This document shows positions 51,757 through 57,879 of a DNA stretch of 57,879 nt, one piece after another. The number at the start of each line of letters is the position of its first letter. Position 1 is the stretch's first letter. The position numbers were made by a program, and so were the translations under genes. The notes beneath the pieces were generated by a model, which saw only the letters and a list, made by a program, of their open reading frames with translations, made no database searches and was not told where the DNA came from. Source of the stretch: a virus; the IMG/VR virus record IMGVR_UViG_3300028571_002227, positions 1 through 57,879 of that record; one strand, given 5' to 3'.

Positions 51757-52782
51757 TTAACCAATAATTTTATTTTCTAAATTGTTAATTTTGTTTTGTA
51801 ATATGTGAGAAATTTCCATTCCGGTAATTGCACCAATTCCAATCCCTAACAAAGAACCAACGTGTCCTTTTCTTGCAAGCAGGCTCCCCATCACTCCAAC
51901 TCCAGCCGTAACCGTTGCCACATTAATCGCTGACTTAATTGTTTGAGACGTTCCCTTAACCACTTTTTCTTTTGCCGTATCGGGCTTGATAAAAGATTTA
52001 ATAATAGCTGGAATCTCAAGTGCCGATAAAACAATCAACCCCATCACTGGCGTTCTTAAAAGAATTCTTCCAGCTAATTTGGGTAAGGTTTTTCCTTCAA
52101 GCTTACAAGCCCTTACTTCTATATTCTTTATTACAGCTTGTTTATTATTATTCAATTTTACTTGTTGCACAACACGTCCAGTAGGCAACATTTCTGAGAT
52201 ATTAATATTCCATTTATCTTGTAAATATTCACCAAGCTTAGTATTGTACAAAGATTTATCAAAATCATGTAACTTTGCTCCGAATTTTCCAAATTTATTA
52301 ATCAAGGACTCTAAAAAAGTCCCTCTAATGAATGAAAACTCAGCTTGGAATTCTTTGGGGTCACATTTCTGAATGCCTGTTCCTGCAATCTCTTTAATTG
52401 CATATTTCAAATCTCTCGTGTCTTCCGGAAGGTTTACAACCGCAAGGCCCAAAAGTCCAGCTGCCTTGGTATAATTTGAGTCCTTTATGTTGTCCGATAC
52501 TCCCTCAAATCTTCTTACTGGTGCGATGGTTTCTAGTGCTGAAAATACAACATTTCTGTCAACATTTTTATCTTTTTGTGATGGCAATTTTAAGGTTCTT
52601 TTAATTAAGCCGATATCCTCAATAATTTGCGGGTTAATATTTCTGGTAGAAGAACGTCTGTCAATGACGCTTCTTCTGTCGTTTTCAATTGGGAATGATG
52701 ACTGCCTTCTGTCAGCTTGTTTAATGTTATATAATTTTAATATATCACTACTCAAATAATTCACCAAATGATTAACCTTCAC
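51757..52782 (-). CDS. Uncharacterised host-style protein with C-terminal hydrophobic segments
   Basis: This 341-residue protein has a polar, Arg/Ser-rich N-terminus (about 20-50, RRQSSFPIENDRRSVIDRRSS) and a helical middle (AAGLLGLAVVNLPEDTRDLK). Three hydrophobic stretches follow near 240-260, 285-300 and 310-330 (VMGLIVLSALEIPAIIKSF; GVGVMGSLLARKG; LGIGIGAITGM). Probably membrane-associated. A 47-residue fragment at 57422-57565 shares the LALINLPE segment. Confidence 0.6.
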   Translation of the reverse strand: MKVNHLVNYLSSDILKLYNIKQADRRQSSFPIENDRRSVIDRRSSTRNINPQIIEDIGLIKRTLKLPSQKDKNVDRNVVFSALETIAPVRRFEGVSDNIKDSNYTKAAGLLGLAVVNLPEDTRDLKYAIKEIAGTGIQKCDPKEFQAEFSFIRGTFLESLINKFGKFGAKLHDFDKSLYNTKLGEYLQDKWNINISEMLPTGRVVQQVKLNNNKQAVIKNIEVRACKLEGKTLPKLAGRILLRTPVMGLIVLSALEIPAIIKSFIKPDTAKEKVVKGTSQTIKSAINVATVTAGVGVMGSLLARKGHVGSLLGIGIGAITGMEISHILQNKINNLENKIIG

Positions 52783-52909
52783 ATACTTATATAAAGTATT
52801 TTTGTTGTGAAAAATTGCCTAAGTCGCAAGTTTTCACAGAAAGATTCCACACGTTTGAGAATTTTCCCCTCGGATTTTTGACCTTTTTGAAGGTTACATA
52901 ATATCCAAA

Positions 52910-53008
52910 TCAAATATAAAAATCTTTTGTATCGGGTTCAGCAGGGTCCCAGTCAGAGGCATGAATAGTTTTTTGATGTTTCTTCTCTACCTGATATTCC
53001 TTTTTCAT
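52910..53008 (-). CDS. Possible 32-residue peptide
   Basis: The minus-strand frame MKKEYQVEKKHQKTIHASDW.. ends DPAEPDTKDFYI; a weak TTTGGAA lies upstream. It ends with an acidic WDPAEPD segment. Short, so chance is not excluded. Confidence 0.3.
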   Translation of the reverse strand: MKKEYQVEKKHQKTIHASDWDPAEPDTKDFYI

Positions 53009-53228
53009 AAATTATTCCAAAGCTGATTTTTAATCGTTGTACCTTATTTCTATCAATAATCAAGAATCTGCGATTAAAAAAAAACAAAAAGTACAAGAAA
53101 TTATTTAAATTATATATCGTACTCTTCATTGAATCATTGATTATTAATTTTATAGGTATAATTAAAACAAAACTCATTTTTTGTGTATAGAAACGCATAA
53201 TTACCCTAAATAAATTCTTGATGATTTT

Positions 53229-53366
53229 TTAGACTAAATATTGATTAGCAGTTTTAATAATTTCTTTAAACCCAGATTCAGTTAAGTCCAAATGCGGTCT
53301 TGCAGGGATTGTGACTTTTTGCCTTGGCCTGTGTTGCCACCGAGTTGGTGAATTGCGGCATGAAAT
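53229..53366 (-). pseudogene. Decayed 3' fragment of a second Mu gpG (virion morphogenesis) gene
   Basis: Minus strand reads FHAAIHQLGGNTGQGKK, then after a frameshift VTIPARPHLDLTESGFKEIIK.. to a stop at 53229. The intact gpG at 36598-37044 has AYAAIHQFGGEAGRNKKTKIEARPYLKLTKND. Restoring one A in the AAAAA run joins the frames. It is a relic of another Mu-like prophage in the cargo region. Confidence 0.75.
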
Positions 53367-53488
53367 GCAATTTAGAAATCAAGAGGTAAGTATTTAGAGG
53401 TTGGGGTAAAATTCAAAATCGGGATTTATATAATAATATTTTTCAGTTATTATATAAAATAAGCAATTCAAATAAAAGAGGTTGACTG

Positions 53489-54187
53489 GTGGCGAATAAA
53501 CCTAAAAATAGAATATCTCATATAACTTGGAATAAAGAAAAACGTATAATAGCAGTTGTTATTATAGGCTTATTGTTTGGAGTTTTAAAGCTAAATGACC
53601 TAAACGATTTCATTTCTATACTATTAGTGATTTCCATCGGAGTATTATTACCCAACTTATTTGACATTACTGATGTTATATTGAACAAAATCCTAGAATT
53701 GCAAGATGTAACAAATCCTAATCGTTATAAAAGAACGTTGGAAATTTATGACGATCGTTTAGAAAACTTTGCTAACCATTTTTATTTTTTTATCGCCGAA
53801 ATCCTAACAGCGCCTAAGAGGAAAATATTATTAAATAGAAAAGATTCAACTGTAAAATCAACAGCCAGAGCATTTCAAAATCTATTAAATGATGGGCAAC
53901 CTGATTTTATAAGAGTTATAAAAGATGAAAAAGAAACTTTTAGTGATGTTTCTTGGAACCATTTTAGTGCGACACAAGGTGAACTTTGTGATATATATAG
54001 AATTTTAAAATCTTTGCCAAAAGAATTAGAATTCACCTATAAACGTTATCCGGAATTTATAAATTTACAAAGTGCTTTTTATCAAATTAAAGATACGCTC
54101 ACCTATAATGCTTCTTCAAGAGCATGTGAAGCATTTGTGGAAGCTTTTTTAAAAGATTTAATTATGTATTGTAAAATTGATACATAG
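53489..54187 (+). CDS. Membrane-anchored protein upstream of the FRG gene
   Basis: This 232-residue protein starts with GTG behind AGAGG. Two transmembrane segments at about 21-35 and 41-60 (IIAVVIIGLLFGVLKL; FISILLVISIGVLLPNLF) are followed by a helical cytosolic domain of about 160 residues (..YDDRLENFANHFYFFIAEIL..). No family recognised. Lies 49 bases before the FRG-domain gene, same strand, so they may form a two-gene defence unit. Confidence 0.6.
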   Translation: MANKPKNRISHITWNKEKRIIAVVIIGLLFGVLKLNDLNDFISILLVISIGVLLPNLFDITDVILNKILELQDVTNPNRYKRTLEIYDDRLENFANHFYFFIAEILTAPKRKILLNRKDSTVKSTARAFQNLLNDGQPDFIRVIKDEKETFSDVSWNHFSATQGELCDIYRILKSLPKELEFTYKRYPEFINLQSAFYQIKDTLTYNASSRACEAFVEAFLKDLIMYCKIDT

Positions 54188-54236
54188 AAAAAATATTGTA
54201 CCTATTAACCCTAGGCTACAAAAGTGAGGAAGGTTT

Positions 54237-55163
54237 ATGACACTAAGTTATTCAGGACAAGTTATTGCAAACAATCAGGGGTCTGTTTCTATATTAATTA
54301 CTGACCCAATGGGCGGTTATGGTTTTTATAGAGGTGAAAATGACGATAATGGGGAGTTTAAGGCATCTTTCAAGAGGGATAGTAGAGGTTCTCTCAATCA
54401 CTGCAAAAAATATATTCAAAAACAGATGTTTTTATGTTGGTTTACTCAAACTCCTTATTATAAATTTTTTACATCTAAAAAATTTATGGGTGGTGATTTT
54501 CTTTTAGATAAAGAAGCCATTGCACAGCATTACGGCTTTGCAACAAATTATCTAGATATAACATGCAATATTGAAGTTGCTGAGTTTTTTGCATATACAT
54601 ATACTGATAAAAACGGCCATTATCTTCCAATTAGTAATTTTAGCGAAATTCAACCTTGCTTGTACTTAAGTTCTGGTTCGGAATTATTTGATCCAAGAAA
54701 TACAGACTTTAATATTATCGGATTCCAAGTTTTAACAAGACCAATGTGGCAATATGCAATGGCGATTGATTTGTCAAATCCCAAATATGATTACAATAAA
54801 TTATTTACAAAAACTCTTTTACCCAAAGACCCTGCAAGAGCAAGGAAAATATATGAGAAGTTTAATGGTGGAGAATATCTATTTCCAAAAGATTGTGCAG
54901 GAATAATAGAAAACAGTATAAAAAAACATAAAGGATTAAATATTCATTTATTTAACCAGTACTGTAAACTTTTCAATATAAATTCTAATTTAAAAACAGA
55001 ATTAAAAAATGAATTTAAGGAAAAAAAATATTTCTTTGATAAGAGTTACTTTCCCGTAGATGAAAACACTCAAAAGGCAATGCAAAAAGAAATTGAAGAA
55101 GCAATTTTACCATGGATAAATCAACATATTCAGCCAGCCAGTTTATGTTGTAAACCAATTTAA
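54237..55163 (+). CDS. FRG-domain protein
   Basis: This 308-residue protein has the FRG signature: GFYRGENDDN (about 28-37) and KEAIAQHYGFATNYLDITCNIEVAEFFA (about 91-118). FRG domains occur in proteins near phage defence and mobile elements; their activity is not established. AGGAAGG precedes the start. Low GC content compared with the phage genes. Confidence 0.75.
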   Translation: MTLSYSGQVIANNQGSVSILITDPMGGYGFYRGENDDNGEFKASFKRDSRGSLNHCKKYIQKQMFLCWFTQTPYYKFFTSKKFMGGDFLLDKEAIAQHYGFATNYLDITCNIEVAEFFAYTYTDKNGHYLPISNFSEIQPCLYLSSGSELFDPRNTDFNIIGFQVLTRPMWQYAMAIDLSNPKYDYNKLFTKTLLPKDPARARKIYEKFNGGEYLFPKDCAGIIENSIKKHKGLNIHLFNQYCKLFNINSNLKTELKNEFKEKKYFFDKSYFPVDENTQKAMQKEIEEAILPWINQHIQPASLCCKPI

Positions 55164-55221
55164 AATTAAATATCTAAGCACATCGCCGTACATTTCTACT
55201 TGCAAAACTTCATCAGACCAG

Positions 55222-55788
55222 CTATTTATGTAGAATAATGCTTAAGCACTTGTCGATTTCTTCAATATCAGGTTCTGCTTTGTCCCAAGTTGCACCACAC
55301 TCGCCGTACAACTTGTATGTTTCCAAAAAGCCAACAAGCTTAAACCATTGTTCTTCTTTAATTAATTGCAGAATTCCGGCGATACGATTTACCATGTATT
55401 TATTTAATGTCATCATATCTTCATCTGATAATTTACCATCTACGTGCATATCTTCAACCGGTCCGTTTCTGAATGCATAATTAGTAATAATTTTAGAAAA
55501 TTTATCAATATCAAAATTGTCGAAAAAGACTTTCTTCATTGTTTCATTGGTATTCTTCGAAACATTGTCAATCAAATTAGTTGCAGTTGTTTCCATAAAT
55601 TTTATACCGAATTTTTTTCTTTTGTAATCTATTTGAGATTTTTTTGCACCGTATAAGTGCGAGATTAAAACCGTAGGGATTTTTTCACCAGTATAAAGTT
55701 TGCGTAATTGGTCTTCAGAAATATCCGCCCAAGAAAGCTTGATGCCGGATTCTTTTTGTTTATTTAATTCATCATAAGTAAATATCAT
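55222..55788 (-). CDS. Hypothetical protein, cargo
   Basis: This 188-residue protein has an N-terminal region resembling a DNA-binding HTH (WADISEDQLRKLYTGEKIPTVLISHLYGAKKSQIDYKRKKFG) followed by an acidic helical part. Could be a regulator. Convergent with the FRG gene. Confidence 0.5.
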   Translation of the reverse strand: MIFTYDELNKQKESGIKLSWADISEDQLRKLYTGEKIPTVLISHLYGAKKSQIDYKRKKFGIKFMETTATNLIDNVSKNTNETMKKVFFDNFDIDKFSKIITNYAFRNGPVEDMHVDGKLSDEDMMTLNKYMVNRIAGILQLIKEEQWFKLVGFLETYKLYGECGATWDKAEPDIEEIDKCLSIILHK

Positions 55789-55885
55789 TAAAATTATTCC
55801 TTAATTTTATATCAACAATATTAACAGAAATATTATTTTTACGAAACAATATCTTCTTTATTGTATAATTTACATGAGGTAATTT

Positions 55886-56167
55886 ATGACTGATATTAAT
55901 CCAATATATAAACATGATTGTAGTGAATGCAAATATTTAGGAACATATACTCCTACTGATAATACAATTCAACCAATTGCTGAATATGACCTTTATGCTC
56001 ATTTAAGAGAGAAAATGGTTGAATTGATTGCGCGATATAGTGATAATCCTCCTGATTATTTAAGCGGTTGTTATTTTATAGGATATTCTGAAGAAGAAAA
56101 TATTTCTTTACAAATGCCAATTTATAAAGAAATATTCAATAGATATAACGAAAAGACTAAAGACTAA
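55886..56167 (+). CDS. Hypothetical small protein with CxxC
   Basis: A 93-residue protein with HDCSECKYLGTY (Cys-x2-Cys) and a C-terminal helical part. ATGAGGTAA precedes the start. It lies 62 bases upstream of the Shedu gene, same strand. Unknown function. Confidence 0.5.
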   Translation: MTDINPIYKHDCSECKYLGTYTPTDNTIQPIAEYDLYAHLREKMVELIARYSDNPPDYLSGCYFIGYSEEENISLQMPIYKEIFNRYNEKTKD

Positions 56168-56229
56168 AAAATATAAACAAAAATATTTACACGAAAAATT
56201 ATGGAATTTTAAGAACTGAAGGAAACAAA

Positions 56230-57420
56230 ATGTCATTAGAAATTTTTATTACTGAAAATGATATTCGATTGGAATATTCACCAATGAATGGGATTGATTG
56301 GATTGAAGAAAGACTAAATAATGATGAAGTCATAACAATTAAAAAAACGTTTTCTGTAACACAAGAGAATTTACAAGGAACCGATAAAGAATATGTAGAA
56401 ACGATAACGTTTCTTATTGGCAGAATTGATGGCAATTATTATAGAATTTTTAATGCTATTTTAGATACAAGTTTTGATGTATTAATCCATAAATCTTATG
56501 GCAAACTTTCTATAAAAACATTTGTTGTGAATAATAAAATTTCTATATTTAAAGAAATTGAAAAAGTTGCAGGGCAGCAAATTACTATTGGTGGAGACGA
56601 AGATGACTTAAATTTTATTCCTATTGATGTTTTTAATGATATTTTGTTTTCTTTTCCAACTCAAACTGAAAAAGACTATTATGTTAAATCTCGAGTTAGT
56701 AATGTAATATCGCAATATTTAGACAATGTTAAAGATTATGGTAAAGCCTTTGAGAAATACCTCGAAAAAAAACAAAAAATAGTTAGGATAAGCTCTATTC
56801 CCTCTATAAATGAATATGAACAAGAAAAATACTCATTTATTTTAGATAAATTAACTGAAATGCTTAATAATTCAGAGACTTACCTTGAAAAAGATTGGCA
56901 AAATGAGATATTAAAAATAATATTAATCATCTATCCCAAATATATAAAATGTTTTTCAAATGTACAAATAAAAGATTATACGAATCCTAAAAAAACTGTT
57001 GATAGATATATAGATTTAATGTTAGTTGATACAAATGGAAGTATAGATGCAATTGAAATTAAGAAGCCTTACGAGCATTGTGTTATATCATCGAGTGTTT
57101 ATCGAGACAACTATGTTCCTTTAAGAGAATTATCTGGAGCCATCATGCAGGTGGAAAAATATATTTTTCATTTAAATCAATGGGGTATAAATGGAGAAAA
57201 AACTCTCAATACTAAGTACAAAAATGATTTGCCAGAAAACTTGAATATAAAAATAATTAATCCAAAAGGTTTTGTTATTTTAGGTAGAGATTGCAATTTA
57301 TCCCCAGAACAAAAATTTGACTTAGAAATCATAAAACGAAAATATGCAAATATTATTGATATTATTACTTATGATGATTTGATAAAGAGATTAACTTTTT
57401 TACTAAAAAAAGTTATTTAA
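56230..57420 (+). CDS. sduA: Shedu anti-phage nuclease (SduA, DUF4263)
   Basis: This 396-residue protein has an N-terminal beta-rich domain (about 1-190) and a C-terminal PD-(D/E)xK nuclease of the DUF4263 type. E226 (WQNEILKII), D262 (RYIDLMLVD), and E276/K278 (AIEIKKP) form the catalytic set, followed by YVPLRELSGAIMQVEKYIFHL and KGFVILGRD. Shedu is a single-gene defence system. It is placed right inside the right end, a usual cargo position. AAGGAAAC precedes the start. Confidence 0.85.
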   Translation: MSLEIFITENDIRLEYSPMNGIDWIEERLNNDEVITIKKTFSVTQENLQGTDKEYVETITFLIGRIDGNYYRIFNAILDTSFDVLIHKSYGKLSIKTFVVNNKISIFKEIEKVAGQQITIGGDEDDLNFIPIDVFNDILFSFPTQTEKDYYVKSRVSNVISQYLDNVKDYGKAFEKYLEKKQKIVRISSIPSINEYEQEKYSFILDKLTEMLNNSETYLEKDWQNEILKIILIIYPKYIKCFSNVQIKDYTNPKKTVDRYIDLMLVDTNGSIDAIEIKKPYEHCVISSSVYRDNYVPLRELSGAIMQVEKYIFHLNQWGINGEKTLNTKYKNDLPENLNIKIINPKGFVILGRDCNLSPEQKFDLEIIKRKYANIIDIITYDDLIKRLTFLLKKVI

Positions 57421-57421
57421 T

Positions 57422-57565
57422 CTATTTATTTTCAGGTAGGTTAATAAGTGCAAGGCTTGCCATTCCAAGTGCTGTTGCGATTTCTACGCGTTCTTTTACC
57501 TGCTGATAGTCATTTACTATCGCAGGATACTTATCAGAATTAAGATAAAATACTTTACTTACCAA
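57422..57565 (-). CDS. 47-residue fragment related to the 51757 protein
   Basis: The minus-strand frame starting TTG at 57565 reads SKVFYLNSDKYPAIVNDYQQ.. then ALGMASLALINLPENK-stop. The last part matches LGLAVVNLPEDTRD of the 51757-52782 protein. It is either a small gene or a truncated remnant. Confidence 0.4.
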   Translation of the reverse strand: MVSKVFYLNSDKYPAIVNDYQQVKERVEIATALGMASLALINLPENK

Positions 57566-57722
57566 TGCACACCTAAAAATTTATAACACTACCTATTTAT
57601 ATTATGTATTTTCGTGCGAAAAAATTGCCCTATTAACAAAAATATGCAAAAAAATAATGCGAATTTTTTTGTCAACTTGTTTCCATTAATTTGGCAAAAA
57701 AATGATTAGAAGTATTAAATCT
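57566..57722. other. Right-end spacer region
   Basis: 157 AT-rich bases between the small frame and the right terminal repeat. TTTGTCAACTTGTTTCC at about 57668-57684 partly resembles the TGTCAA operator half. No gene seen. Confidence 0.35.
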
Positions 57723-57780
57723 TCGTCCGTTTCAGATTAGACTATCTGATATATCAAATCAAACCATGTGATAATTTACA
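57723..57780 (-). repeat. Right terminal inverted repeat of the Mu-like element
   Basis: Contains CGTCCGTTTC..AGATTAG..CTATCTG, then ATATATCAAATCA and ends AATTTACA. Read on the minus strand it starts TGTAAATTATC, matching the left end's TGTATTTTATC, then CATGGTTTGATTTG, also found at 265-278. The right end could be TACA at 57780 or the inner CAAATCA at 57761. Confidence 0.7.
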
Positions 57781-57825
57781 CTGATATAATCTTATTAAGG
57801 TACTTAAGTAGGAATAAAAGTATAA

Positions 57826-57879
57826 ATGGCGATTTCTTGGAGTGATGAATTAAAAACAGAAATTGTTGTTATTGATGAA
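57826..57879 (+). CDS. Bacteriohemerythrin, 5' end only
   Basis: The first 18 residues MAISWSDELKTEIVVIDE match the start of bacteriohemerythrins (W-x-D-E-L-K-T-x-I-x-x-I-D-E, usually followed by QH). AGGAA lies upstream. The rest is beyond the window. Host gene flanking the element; the insertion lies close to its promoter. Confidence 0.8.
   Translation, partial: MAISWSDELKTEIVVIDE

Larger units (their letters stand above)
111..57780. mobile_element. Mu-like transposable prophage with about 20 kb of cargo
   Basis: The ends at 111-163 and 57723-57780 are imperfect inverted repeats. Both start TGTA, contain TGATTTG, then cAGATAG(T/T)(T/C)TAATCT(C/G)AAACGGACG. Inside are two MuA/MuB pairs, GemA, Mor, a Mu-type head, a P2/Mu-type contractile tail, a tyrosine recombinase, a glycan operon and a defence cluster. 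Flanking host genes are tRNA-Leu and bacteriohemerythrin. The phage part alone (to about 37.6 kb) has normal Mu size; the remaining 20 kb is extra. No clear 5-bp duplication was found, so the exact end bases are uncertain by perhaps 20 nt, and it is not proven that both ends belong to the same insertion. Confidence 0.7.

Noticed and set aside
1-57879. CRISPR array or Cas genes.
   Set aside because: No regularly spaced direct repeats and no Cas-like proteins were seen.

Overview
The window looks like a Mu-type transposable prophage of about 57.7 kb, with a large cargo, inserted into the chromosome of an AT-rich bacterium. At the left edge is the 3' part of a tRNA-Leu(CAA) with its terminator (1-106). 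At the right edge are the first 18 codons of a bacteriohemerythrin (57826 onward). Between them lie related inverted ends (111-163 and 57723-57780). Both start TGTA, both carry a cAGATAG..TAATCT..AAACGGACG block, and they enclose everything else. No convincing target-site duplication was found. Small host-style proteins with an 'ISF...SFG' signature, an MsbA-like exporter and the AT-rich codon use suggest a gut bacterium, possibly a non-photosynthetic Cyanobacteriota (Gastranaerophilales-like) lineage. That assignment is inference only.

Left/early region (0.1-8.5 kb): two complete, clearly different MuA-transposase/MuB-ATPase pairs lie in tandem (566-3884 and 4406-7262). A perfect 19-bp inverted repeat at 409-427 and 4038-4056 brackets the first pair. 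Then come GemA, a coiled-coil protein, tandem RNA hairpins, a Mor-type activator and a strong terminator at 8520-8544.

Accessory region (8.6-12.7 kb): a radical-SAM enzyme overlaps a small partner gene. Minus-strand genes, including a DUF4268 protein, are separated by repeated hairpin/leader and promoter-like segments.

Late region (12.7-37.0 kb): tail, capsid and lysis genes run leftward from about 29.8 kb; packaging, portal and head-morphogenesis genes run rightward from 30.0 kb. A perfect 21-bp inverted repeat sits in the divergent control region. The tail is of contractile P2/Mu type, with a -1 frameshift tail chaperone and a fibre carrying two discoidin-like regions. A C5-cytosine and an adenine DNA methyltransferase are embedded in the head operon.

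Switch and cargo (37.1-57.4 kb): a catalytic-domain-only tyrosine recombinase is followed by three short sites with inverted arms around the same asymmetric 6-bp spacer, one inverted relative to the other two. This is the layout of an invertible promoter. It lies directly upstream of an 11-kb, same-strand glycan-modification operon: aminotransferase, two paralogues of an unknown family, acyltransferases, acyl-AMP ligase, acyl carrier protein, Gfo/Idh/MocA oxidoreductase, radical SAM/SPASM protein, FkbM methyltransferase and DAHP synthase. One acyltransferase is broken at a 9-G tract. An MsbA-like exporter, host-like small proteins, a decayed fragment of a second phage gpG gene, an FRG-domain protein and a Shedu (SduA) nuclease fill the rest up to the right end.

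Working model: the phage module moves the element. A recombinase-operated switch and a G-tract give phase-variable expression of a surface-glycan modification, and the right-end cargo adds anti-phage defence.
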